Position numbers and translations under genes: made by a program. A stretch of DNA of 6,658 nucleotides, taken from assembly GCA_029054535.1 (NCBI GenBank), contig JAIDFC010000113.1, forward strand, positions 1-6,658, given 5' to 3'. Of this stretch, positions 1-5,221 are shown piece after piece. The stretch is from Rikenella sp. Its GTDB lineage: Bacteria > Bacteroidota > Bacteroidia > Bacteroidales > Rikenellaceae. The notes under the pieces are model-generated. The model was not told where the DNA came from. It saw only the letters and a list, made by a program, of their open reading frames with translations, and ran no database searches. How positions within the stretch are numbered: the first letter of the stretch is position 1; every line of letters starts with the position of its first letter.

Positions 1-1
1 G

Positions 2-1195
2 GTGCGGATCTCGGGGGCGGCCAAGGAGGGCGACAAGGAAACGGTCGAGGCGACGATCGGAATGTTGCGCGAAAAGTATTCGACCTGTATCGACGAACTA
101 TTGGAGGCGAATCGGGCGGCGGCTGCGGATCGGATGGAAGAGGCCTTGGCGTTGATTGCCAACGAGACCTTTACGTATCGCGGCGAACTCTCCGACAAAC
201 TGATCCTGGCGCAGGGCGAGCTGCTCACTAGCGCGATCTTCTGTTTCCACATGCAGGAGCTGGGGCATCGGGCGGTGTTGCTGACCTCGCCCGAATTCAT
301 GCACACCGATCCGGAGGGAAAACCCGATACGGAGCGGCTGAACGGCGAACTGGCACGGCTCGTTACGGCGACCGATCCGGATATCTACTACATCGCGCAG
401 GGTTTTATCTGTACGGATTCGGCGGGCCATGTGAGCAACCTGGGGCGTGGCGGCAGCGACTACAGCGCGGCGTTGATGGGGGTGGCGATCGGTTCGGACG
501 AGGTACAGATCTGGACCGACATCGACGGCATGCACAACAACGATCCGCGGGTGGTGGACCGCACGTTCCCGATCCGGCGGATGAGCTTCGACGAGGCAGC
601 CGAACTGGCGTATTTCGGAGCTAAGATCTTGCATCCCGCGACGATTCAGCCCTGCAAGGAGGCGGGGATCAACGTGCGGCTCAAGAACAGCATGGAGCCG
701 CAGGCCGAGGGGACATTGATCTCGGACGCGGAGGATAATGCGATGGATTTTCATGCCATCGCGGCCAAGGACGGGATTACGGTGGTCCGGATCGCTTCGG
801 CGCGGATGCTGATGGCGTACGGCTTCCTGCGGAAGGTCTTCGAGGTTTTCGAAAAGTACCGCACGCCGGTCGATATGATCACCACTTCGGAGGTCGAGGT
901 GTCGCTCACCATCGATAGCACGTGCCATCTGGAGGAGATCATCCGCGAACTCAGTCCGTTCGGGACGGTCGAGGTCGATCGGGACAATACGATCGTATGT
1001 ATCGTGGGGTGCATCGACTATCAACATGTGGGGTTGGCGGCGCGTATCTTCGACGGGGTCAAGGAGGTGCCGATCAAGATGATCTCCTACGGCGCCAATC
1101 ACCGGAGTATGGCGATTCTGGTGGCCACGGAGCACAAAAAACAGACGCTCCAGGCGCTCAACGATCGGCTGTTCGACGGGGGGTGCGGACGGTAG
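2..1195 (+). CDS. lysC: Aspartate kinase (aspartokinase), 5' end outside the window
   Basis: Catalyses ATP-dependent phosphorylation of L-aspartate, the first step towards lysine/diaminopimelate, threonine and methionine; cytoplasmic. The visible 397 codons lack the N-terminal KFGGTSV nucleotide/substrate segment (roughly 40-50 residues by family length), so the GTG at position 2 is not the true start. Counting from there: LILAQGELLTS at 67-77, QGFICTDSAG at 133-142, the kinase motif NLGRGGSDYSA at 146-156, IWTDIDGMHNNDPR at 170-183 (aspartokinase nucleotide-binding region) and ELAYFGAKILHP at 201-212. The C-terminal third, from about 255 (AKDGITVVRI) to 390, reads as two ACT regulatory domains, including VDMITTSEVEVSLTID at 290-305; such domains usually mediate feedback inhibition by lysine or threonine. 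No homoserine dehydrogenase domain follows: the frame stops at TAG 1193-1195, so it is a monofunctional kinase. The overall sequence resembles Bacteroidales LysC. Family assignment is certain; the effector amino acid cannot be read from the sequence. Confidence 0.96.
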   Translation: MRISGAAKEGDKETVEATIGMLREKYSTCIDELLEANRAAAADRMEEALALIANETFTYRGELSDKLILAQGELLTSAIFCFHMQELGHRAVLLTSPEFMHTDPEGKPDTERLNGELARLVTATDPDIYYIAQGFICTDSAGHVSNLGRGGSDYSAALMGVAIGSDEVQIWTDIDGMHNNDPRVVDRTFPIRRMSFDEAAELAYFGAKILHPATIQPCKEAGINVRLKNSMEPQAEGTLISDAEDNAMDFHAIAAKDGITVVRIASARMLMAYGFLRKVFEVFEKYRTPVDMITTSEVEVSLTIDSTCHLEEIIRELSPFGTVEVDRDNTIVCIVGCIDYQHVGLAARIFDGVKEVPIKMISYGANHRSMAILVATEHKKQTLQALNDRLFDGGCGR

Positions 1196-1316
1196 CGGTT
1201 TGTTCGGCTTGGGGACTTTTTCGGGGCTTTGTTTTTGCGGCCGGACGGCCCAAGCGATGTGCGGCATCTTTTGACGAGTTTTGGTTGCCGGATGACTTCG
1301 GCAATGCGTAGCATCG

Positions 1317-1333
1317 GACGCACAGCGTCTTTT
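1317..1333 (+). terminator. Possible short intrinsic terminator after lysC
   Basis: GACGC (1317-1321), a 3-nt loop (aca) and GCGTC (1325-1329) form a short GC-rich hairpin followed directly by TTTTATT. It lies about 120 nt downstream of the lysC stop. The 5-bp stem is short, so this is a weak candidate. Another hairpin (TTGCCG 1285-1290 with CGGCAA 1299-1304) lies just upstream without a T run. Confidence 0.35.
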
Positions 1334-1446
1334 ATTGGAATTTTCTCCGCCGGATATTATTGCGAAGCGCTCTTGACTACGGCAGCCCGTTGCCTCCCGC
1401 GGGCACGCGGAGCCCGCCCGGCTTGAGGGCAGTCGGATACGGTTTT

Positions 1447-1525
1447 CCGTCGCCCGCCCGCCTGAAGAGGAATTTCAAAAGTTTCGCCTTTGGCGAAATC
1501 TTTATGAAATTCCCGCGGGCGACGG
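1447..1525 (+). repeat. REP-like nested palindrome, copy 1 (79 bp)
   Basis: The outer stem CCGTCGCCCGC (1447-1457) pairs perfectly over 11 bp with GCGGGCGACGG (1515-1525). Inside, GGAATTTCA (1469-1477) pairs with TGAAATTCC (1505-1513), and TTTCGCC (1482-1488) pairs with GGCGAAA (1492-1498) around a TTT loop. The 5' side has an 11-nt unpaired spacer ending CTGAAGA, while the 3' side has one unpaired base. This one-sided spacer is shared with the palindromes at 1617 and 1808. Confidence 0.75.
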
Positions 1526-1616
1526 ACGCGTTGGGTGTTTTGCTTGGGTTCTCTCGGCCTTAAGATATTTAGCTACTTAGGCAAGGCGCGCGAACAGAGA
1601 ACGTTTTTCGGCAGCC

Positions 1617-1692
1617 CCGCGCGCGACAGCTGGAGTAGGAAATCGTTCAAAAGCGCGAATCGCTTTTGAACAAAATTTCCGCCAGCGCGCGG
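1617..1692 (+). repeat. REP-like nested palindrome, copy 2 (76 bp)
   Basis: The outer stem is CCGCGCGC (1617-1624) with GCGCGCGG (1685-1692). The inner stem is GGAAAT (1638-1643) with ATTTCC (1675-1680), continued by GTTCAAAAGCG (1645-1655) with CGCTTTTGAAC (1661-1671) around a CGAAT loop. The 5' spacer of 13 nt ends CTGGAGTA; the 3' spacer is 4 nt. Its build matches copies 1 and 3. Confidence 0.75.
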
Positions 1693-1717
1693 TCAGAGAC
1701 TGTTCTTAGAACGGTAT

Positions 1718-1736
1718 AGCGATACGTAGTATCGCT
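1718..1736. repeat. Perfect 8-bp hairpin with triloop
   Basis: AGCGATAC (1718-1725) pairs with GTATCGCT (1729-1736) around a GTA loop. It resembles the GCGATC triloop hairpins at 1983-1997 and 2357-2371. A 6-bp pairing between GTCAGA (1692-1697) and TCTGAC (1778-1783) could enclose it in a larger fold. Confidence 0.5.
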
Positions 1737-1807
1737 CGCCCAGCGGGGGGCACCCGCGGCCGCGCGGCCCGAGCGCGTCTGACACGGTTTCTCTAAAATT
1801 AAAGCCC

Positions 1808-1882
1808 CCGCGCGCCGCGCCTAAGTAGCGAAATCACTCGATAAACGGAGAGTTTATCGAGAATGATTTCGCAGGCGCGCGG
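1808..1882 (+). repeat. REP-like nested palindrome, copy 3 (75 bp)
   Basis: The outer stem is CCGCGCGCC (1808-1816) with GGCGCGCGG (1874-1882). The inner stem has 19 pairs interrupted only by a 2-nt bulge: GCGAAATCA (1828-1836) with TGATTTCGC (1864-1872), then CTCGATAAAC (1837-1846) with GTTTATCGAG (1852-1861), around a GGAGA loop. The 11-nt 5' spacer ends CCTAAGTA. The inner-stem foot AGTAGCGAAATC resembles AGTAGGAAATC of copy 2. It is the strongest single hairpin in the window. Confidence 0.8.
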
Positions 1883-1982
1883 CCAAAGAAGTTCTGGAAT
1901 GAAAGAAGGGCCGCAGTCCGCGGAGTGGGCGATTGAGCGTAGCGAAACTTCGGCCCTCCGCTGGGGGCGGGCTGCGGGCCGA

Positions 1983-2063
1983 GCGATCTAGGATCGCGGT
2001 TTGTTTCGGGAGAATGGCGAACAGGGCCGGAGCTTGCGAAGCTTCGGCCTGACATAGGGAGAT
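1983..2063 (+). repeat. Diverged repeat block A (hairpins plus CTGACATAGGGAGAT)
   Basis: Contains GCGATC-TAG-GATCGC (1983-1997); a hairpin of 13 pairs with one bulge (2022-2051, CAGGGCCGGAGCTT against AAGCTTCGGCCTG); and directly afterwards CTGACATAGGGAGAT (2049-2063). Block B at 2357-2507 has the same order of parts: GCGATC-TAC-GATCGC, then a CAGCCC/GGGCTG hairpin, then CTGACATCGGGAGAT. Both continue with a G/A-rich stretch containing AAAG and later CGGCAG. Confidence 0.5.
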
Positions 2064-2180
2064 TTCGGAGTAAAGCGGGCAACGGCAGAACTTTTTTGAG
2101 CAAGCCCAATTTTCGAGTGGCATCAGGTCGAACGCCCGGGAGGAACTGCAATCTTTGACGCGCAAGCGGCAAAATTGCGG

Positions 2181-2222
2181 GCCTCCCGAGGGGAGGCGTT
2201 CGGCCCGGGCGCCTTGCAGGCG
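2181..2222. other. Two adjacent GC-rich hairpins
   Basis: GCCTCCC (2181-2187) pairs with GGGAGGC (2191-2197) around a GAG loop, and CGCCT (2210-2214) pairs with AGGCG (2218-2222) around TGC. No T run follows, so they do not look like intrinsic terminators. They lie between the two diverged repeat blocks. Confidence 0.4.
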
Positions 2223-2330
2223 CGATTTACTCGGCTATAGTCTTTTAATCTGGTGGCTGCCCATTAAGAAAACGGTCATTCGAGTAGCCGCCAGTGGAAA
2301 GAGCGAGTGAACGGATGTGAACCGAGCTCG

Positions 2331-2350
2331 CGCCGCCGGGGATGGCGGCG
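2331..2350. other. Perfect 7-bp GC hairpin
   Basis: CGCCGCC (2331-2337) pairs with GGCGGCG (2344-2350) around GGGGAT. It sits just 5' of the block B GCGATC hairpin, inside a possible longer GCGAG/CTCGC pairing. No T run follows. Confidence 0.4.
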
Positions 2351-2356
2351 ACTCGC

Positions 2357-2507
2357 GCGATCTACGATCGCGATTTATTGCGAGTTGTCTTTTTCGTAGT
2401 TCAAAGGCCCGGGGCCAGTGCGGATTTTTCGGAGCGAACTCTAGCATTCGAGTGCCGAGCGGCACCAGCCCGTCGCTTGGGGTGGCTCCGGGCTGACATC
2501 GGGAGAT
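2357..2507 (+). repeat. Diverged repeat block B (counterpart of block A)
   Basis: GCGATC (2357-2362), TAC loop and GATCGC (2366-2371) match the block A hairpin except for one loop base. CTGACATCGGGAGAT (2493-2507) matches block A at 14 of 15 positions. The distance between these parts is larger here (136 versus 66 nt start to start), because B also holds a GTGCC-gagc-GGCAC hairpin and the longer CAGCCC/GGGCTG hairpin. The arrangement suggests old duplicates or two related RNA folds. Confidence 0.45.
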
Positions 2508-2944
2508 CGAGGTGAAAGTCGGCTCGCCTGGCAAGCAATCGGCAGGCTGTTGTCGGGGCAGTGGTACACCCGGGTAGGCCAACAAAACGCCGATCGGCAC
2601 CTCTCCCTATTCCTGGAGGCAACGCAACTGAAAACCGTGCGCACGAAAGCTGGTGTAATGCGGGGTAACCACGCTGGATAAGAAACGCAGGTAGAGAATG
2701 TTGGAACCATTCGGTGTCGAAGTTAAGCAGGCCCCGTGGTCGCCGACATGCGACAACGTCCCTTGGTCGTAGGGGCGGTAGCCCGGAGCCGATCGACCTG
2801 TTCGCCCCGTCCGGCTTGAACGCTCCTCCCGATGGATAGACGCCCGAAAAAAGAAAGCCTTTCCTGATAGCTCCTGGTGTGCGCGTCGAGCGCATGAAAT
2901 TTTGCGATAGAGACCGATAATTCCGTCGGGTGCGGTTATTTGAT

Positions 2945-2952
2945 TATCTTTG
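2945..2952 (+). promoter_or_regulatory. Bacteroidota -7 promoter box for mraY (TATCTTTG)
   Basis: TATCTTTG is a perfect fit to the Bacteroidota primary sigma -7 consensus TAnnTTTG, and the same box precedes prfA. It lies 29 nt upstream of the chosen mraY ATG, which implies a leader of roughly 25 nt. No good TTTG -33 element is seen at the expected spacing. Its presence means mraY can be transcribed independently of lysC. Confidence 0.75.
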
Positions 2953-2981
2953 CACATTCGAGGAATAATCAGCCAGAGCCC

Positions 2982-4232
2982 ATGATTTATCATATAGCCG
3001 AATATCTGGACCGCGCGATCGATCTGCCGGGGGCCGGGATGTTCAATTACATATCGTTTCGTTCCGCGATGGCCATCGTCTTCTCGCTGCTCATCGGGAT
3101 GGTCTTCGGGAAGAGCATCATCCGCCTGTTGCAGCGGCGGCAGATCGGCGAAGAGATTCGGAACCTGGGGCTGGAGGGACAACTCCAAAAGCGAGGGACG
3201 CCGACCATGGGGGGGCTGATTATTCTGGCCGCGATTTTGGTTCCGGTGCTGCTGTTCGCCGATCTGACCAACGTATATGTGCAGTTGATGCTTGCGACGA
3301 CCGTTTGGCTGGGTTTGCTGGGCTTTTTGGACGACTATATCAAGGTTTTTCGCAAGCGGAAAGAGGGGTTGAACGGTCGGTTCAAGATTTTGGGTCAGGT
3401 GTCGTTGGGGATCGTGGTGGGGACTACCATGTGGATGAGTCCGCAGATCGTCTCGCGCGAACCGGCGACCCGGCTCTCGGTCGAGGCGGAGTGGGTGGTG
3501 GCCAATGATTTGGGGAACCAGCGGAAGATCGTCTACCTGACGCCGGCCGAGAAGTCGACCGCAACGACCATCCCGTTCTTTAAAAACAGCGAACTCAATT
3601 ACCGGGATTTGGTGCCGATCGAGGGGAAGATGGGCGATACGCTCGGGTGGTTGCTCTATGTGTTGATCGCCGTGTGCATCATTACGGCGGTGTCGAACGG
3701 GGCGAATCTGACCGACGGACTCGACGGATTATCGGCCGGGGTGTCGGCGGCGATCGGCGTGGTGCTCGGGATCTTGGCTTATCTGTCGGGGAATGTCATC
3801 TATTCGGAGTATCTGAATATCATGAACATACCGGGTTCGGGCGAACTGTTGGTCTTTGCCGGGGCGTTCGTGGGGGCGCTGGTGGGGTTCTTGTGGTACA
3901 ACTCCTATCCGGCGCAGGTTTTTATGGGGGATACCGGATCGTTGGCGGTGGGGGGGATCATCGCCGTGTTTGCGCTGTTGATTCGTAAGGAGCTGCTGTT
4001 GCCGATCTTATGCGGCGTTTTTCTGGTCGAGAGCGTGTCGGTGATCGTGCAGGTTTGCTGGTTCAAGTATACCAAACGGAGGTATGGCGAGGGGAGACGG
4101 ATCTTTCTGATGGCGCCGTTGCACCACCATTACCAGAAAAAGGGGTATTTTGAAGTCAAAATCGTTACACGATTCTGGATCGTGCAGTTGTTGTTGGCGG
4201 CCATTACGCTGATGACCTTGAAGATACGGTGA
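2982..4232 (+). CDS. mraY: Phospho-N-acetylmuramoyl-pentapeptide transferase (MraY, lipid I synthase)
   Basis: Transfers phospho-MurNAc-pentapeptide from UDP to undecaprenyl phosphate, making lipid I, the first membrane step of peptidoglycan synthesis; polytopic inner-membrane enzyme. The 416-residue product has the family motifs RGTPTMGG (71-78), the catalytic Mg-binding pair in FLDDYIK (115-121), NLTDGLDGL (242-250), MGDTGSLA (315-322) and the HHHYQKKGYFE loop (381-391). Hydrophobic segments recur through the chain as expected for about ten helices. Residues 155-215 form a longer hydrophilic loop than in the 360-residue E. coli enzyme, which I believe is usual for Bacteroidetes. Start: the frame stays open upstream to a TTG at 2940, but that codon precedes the -7 box; ATG 2982 gives MIYHIAEYLD and a sensible leader. 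The usual neighbours (murE, murD, ftsW) are absent on both sides, so this copy lies outside a division/cell-wall cluster, at least locally. Confidence 0.97.
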   Translation: MIYHIAEYLDRAIDLPGAGMFNYISFRSAMAIVFSLLIGMVFGKSIIRLLQRRQIGEEIRNLGLEGQLQKRGTPTMGGLIILAAILVPVLLFADLTNVYVQLMLATTVWLGLLGFLDDYIKVFRKRKEGLNGRFKILGQVSLGIVVGTTMWMSPQIVSREPATRLSVEAEWVVANDLGNQRKIVYLTPAEKSTATTIPFFKNSELNYRDLVPIEGKMGDTLGWLLYVLIAVCIITAVSNGANLTDGLDGLSAGVSAAIGVVLGILAYLSGNVIYSEYLNIMNIPGSGELLVFAGAFVGALVGFLWYNSYPAQVFMGDTGSLAVGGIIAVFALLIRKELLLPILCGVFLVESVSVIVQVCWFKYTKRRYGEGRRIFLMAPLHHHYQKKGYFEVKIVTRFWIVQLLLAAITLMTLKIR

Positions 4233-4288
4233 TCGCTTCCGAGCGTTTCCGAGATGTTTTCGAGACGGGCGCCTGTCGCGGAGACGAC

Positions 4289-4319
4289 TTTGTTAACCAT
4301 ACGAAACCAAATACTTTAT
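4289..4319 (+). promoter_or_regulatory. Candidate promoter for the zinc peptidase gene
   Basis: TTTG (4289-4292) is followed after 19 nt by TACTTTAT (4312-4319), which fits TAnnTTTG at seven of eight positions. The spacing matches the -33/-7 arrangement reported for Bacteroides. Transcription would start within a few bases of the ATG at 4327, so the message would be nearly leaderless. Readthrough from mraY, 94 bp upstream, is the alternative. Confidence 0.35.
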
Positions 4320-4326
4320 TCAAACC

Positions 4327-5061
4327 ATGACACTGTTATATTTACCTCATTATTATTGGGGCGGAGAATACTCCGAGACTACGCTGATGGGGCTCGTGTT
4401 GATCGCCGTGATCGCCGTGATCGGCTTCATCGTGCAGGCCCGGTTGCAGAGCGTATTCAACAAGTATTCGAAAGTGAAGTTCGCCGACGGGATGACCGGC
4501 GCGGAGGTGGCCGAGAAGATGTTGCGGGACAACGGGATTACGGATGTCCAGGTTCTCCGGACGGCCGGTAGCCTGACCGACCACTTCAACCCGATGACCA
4601 AGACGGTGAACCTGAGCGACGATGTGTATGGCAGCAACTCGGTGGCGGCTGCTGCGGTGGCGGCGCACGAGTGCGGACATGCCGTACAGCATGCCCTCGG
4701 CTACGCCCCTCTTCGGTTGCGTTCGGCGCTCGTTCCGCTCACCTCGTTCTCGTCTCGCTACTCGACATGGGTTATTTTGGCCGGTGCGGCGCTGATGTTC
4801 GCCACGCGGAATGAGATTCTTTTTTGGATCGGGATCGCGATGGTAGCCGTTTCGGCCCTGTTCAGCATCGTTACGCTGCCCGTGGAGTACGACGCTTCGC
4901 GGCGGGCGCTGGCTTGGCTCGAAGATCAGGAGATCCTGACAGACAAACAGCAGGTGCAGGCCGAAGAGGCGTTGATGTGGGCGGCGAGAACTTACCTGGT
5001 GGCGGCTTTGTCGGCGATTGCCGTATTGATCTACTGGCTCGGTTTCTTGCGGCGGGATTGA
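4327..5061 (+). CDS. Membrane-bound neutral zinc metallopeptidase (YugP/COG2738 type)
   Basis: A 244-residue membrane protein with a zincin active site. The motif HECGH at 114-118 gives two zinc-ligand histidines and the catalytic glutamate; the downstream LPVEYDASRRA (184-194) matches the family's conserved LPvE.DAS segment, where E187 is the likely third ligand. One hydrophobic helix lies near the N-terminus (about 19-37), two more after the active site (about 148-160 and 163-184) and a last one near 222-240, so the peptidase core is membrane-anchored. Other family-like features are KYSKVKFADGMTGAEVAEKML (48-66 region), LTDHFNPMTKTVNLS (83-97) and DVYGSNSVAAAAVAAHE (99-115). The physiological substrate is unknown for the family; I believe the B. 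subtilis relative is YugP. It follows mraY by 94 bp and ends before a strong terminator. No Shine-Dalgarno sequence precedes ATG 4327. Family assignment is firm. Confidence 0.92.
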   Translation: MTLLYLPHYYWGGEYSETTLMGLVLIAVIAVIGFIVQARLQSVFNKYSKVKFADGMTGAEVAEKMLRDNGITDVQVLRTAGSLTDHFNPMTKTVNLSDDVYGSNSVAAAAVAAHECGHAVQHALGYAPLRLRSALVPLTSFSSRYSTWVILAGAALMFATRNEILFWIGIAMVAVSALFSIVTLPVEYDASRRALAWLEDQEILTDKQQVQAEEALMWAARTYLVAALSAIAVLIYWLGFLRRD

Positions 5062-5090
5062 TCCGATAGGGGATTTTTCGCCGGATGTTG

Positions 5091-5137
5091 AAAAGCCGTT
5101 CTTTCGCTTCGTTCGGAGCGGAGAACGGCCTTTTTTT
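5091..5137 (+). terminator. Strong intrinsic terminator after the zinc peptidase gene
   Basis: GCCGTTCT (from 5095) pairs with AGAACGGC (to 5129), and the stem continues inward (TCGCT with AGCGG) around a short loop, giving about 13 pairs with one bulged T. Seven T residues follow at 5131-5137. Four A residues precede the stem (5091-5094), but this A run is short, so activity on the minus strand is doubtful. It separates the peptidase unit from prfA. Confidence 0.85.
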
Positions 5138-5180
5138 CGGTCCGTGCGATCCGCAGAGCCCGACTAACCGAGAAAAAACG

Positions 5181-5188
5181 TATCTTTG
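5181..5188 (+). promoter_or_regulatory. Bacteroidota -7 promoter box for prfA (TATCTTTG)
   Basis: A perfect TAnnTTTG match immediately downstream of the terminator and 33 nt before the prfA ATG. The -33 region shows no clear TTTG. The box lies between a terminator and a start codon, where a promoter is expected. Confidence 0.8.
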
Positions 5189-5221
5189 TACATTAAGAAA
5201 AAAGAAGATTATCATACACCT

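Larger units (their letters stand above)
1572..1829. repeat. 258-bp segment bounded by 21-bp imperfect inverted repeats
   Basis: The left arm 1572-1592 begins GCTACTTAGGC and ends GGCGCGCG. The right arm 1809-1829 is its reverse complement (CGCGCGCC, two mismatched bases, GCCTAAGTAGC), giving 19 of 21 matching positions. The right arm overlaps the 5' side of the third palindrome (1808-1882), and the left arm precedes the second (1617-1692). The segment encodes no transposase, so it could be a small non-autonomous mobile element or the base of a long RNA or cruciform stem. No target-site duplication is obvious outside the arms. Confidence 0.55.
1196..2944. other. Long structured intergenic region without a supported protein gene
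   Basis: About 1.75 kb separates lysC from the mraY promoter. Frames that stay open here encode S/R/P/A-rich peptides without recognisable domains or hydrophobic segments, overlap one another on the minus strand, and do not resemble the neighbouring coding sequence. Instead the DNA is dense in perfect or near-perfect inverted repeats: three nested palindromes at 1447-1525, 1617-1692 and 1808-1882, plus smaller hairpins at 1718-1736, 1983-1997, 2022-2051, 2181-2197, 2331-2350, 2357-2371 and 2880-2894. There are also two diverged blocks around 1890-2100 and 2295-2540. In a genome whose other gaps here are 44-160 bp, this size and structure suggest repeat elements or structured RNA. I recognise no tRNA, complete rRNA, tmRNA or RNase P RNA. 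The direction of any transcript is unknown. Confidence 0.7.

Noticed and set aside
98..1267. A 389-codon open frame on the minus strand opposite lysC
   Set aside because: It is antisense to a well-conserved enzyme and is rich in R, H, D and P as expected for the complement of GC-rich coding DNA. It has no recognisable domain.
922..1311. A plus-strand open frame overlapping the 3' end of lysC in another frame
   Set aside because: It lies mostly inside lysC and has G/R-rich low-complexity content, so it is a shadow of the real frame.
1834..2172. Two overlapping minus-strand open frames of about 103-112 codons in the long gap
   Set aside because: Both are S/R/P/A-rich without domains, overlap each other in different frames and lie across hairpins and the repeat block. 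Their openness is explained by composition.
2435..2470. tRNA-like 3' half (TTCGAGT followed by GGCACCA)
   Set aside because: The bases flanking TTCGAGT do not form a 5-bp T stem, and no anticodon arm or acceptor partner is present upstream.
2500..2535. Resemblance to the RNase P RNA GAGGAAAGTCCGGGC segment
   Set aside because: Only a short purine-rich stretch matches, and the other universally conserved RNase P RNA segments are not seen nearby.
2940..2981. Upstream TTG start for mraY adding 14 residues
   Set aside because: The TTG lies 5' of and runs through the TATCTTTG promoter box, so it would not be on the transcript. ATG 2982 fits MraY N-termini.
2401..3188. Minus-strand open frames of 164 and 193 codons before and across the mraY start
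   Set aside because: One runs into the mraY coding region in antisense, and neither shows a domain, a hydrophobic pattern or a credible start context.
5186..5221. Upstream TTG start for prfA adding 12 residues
   Set aside because: The codon is part of the -7 box itself. ATG 5222 gives a normal RF1 N-terminus.
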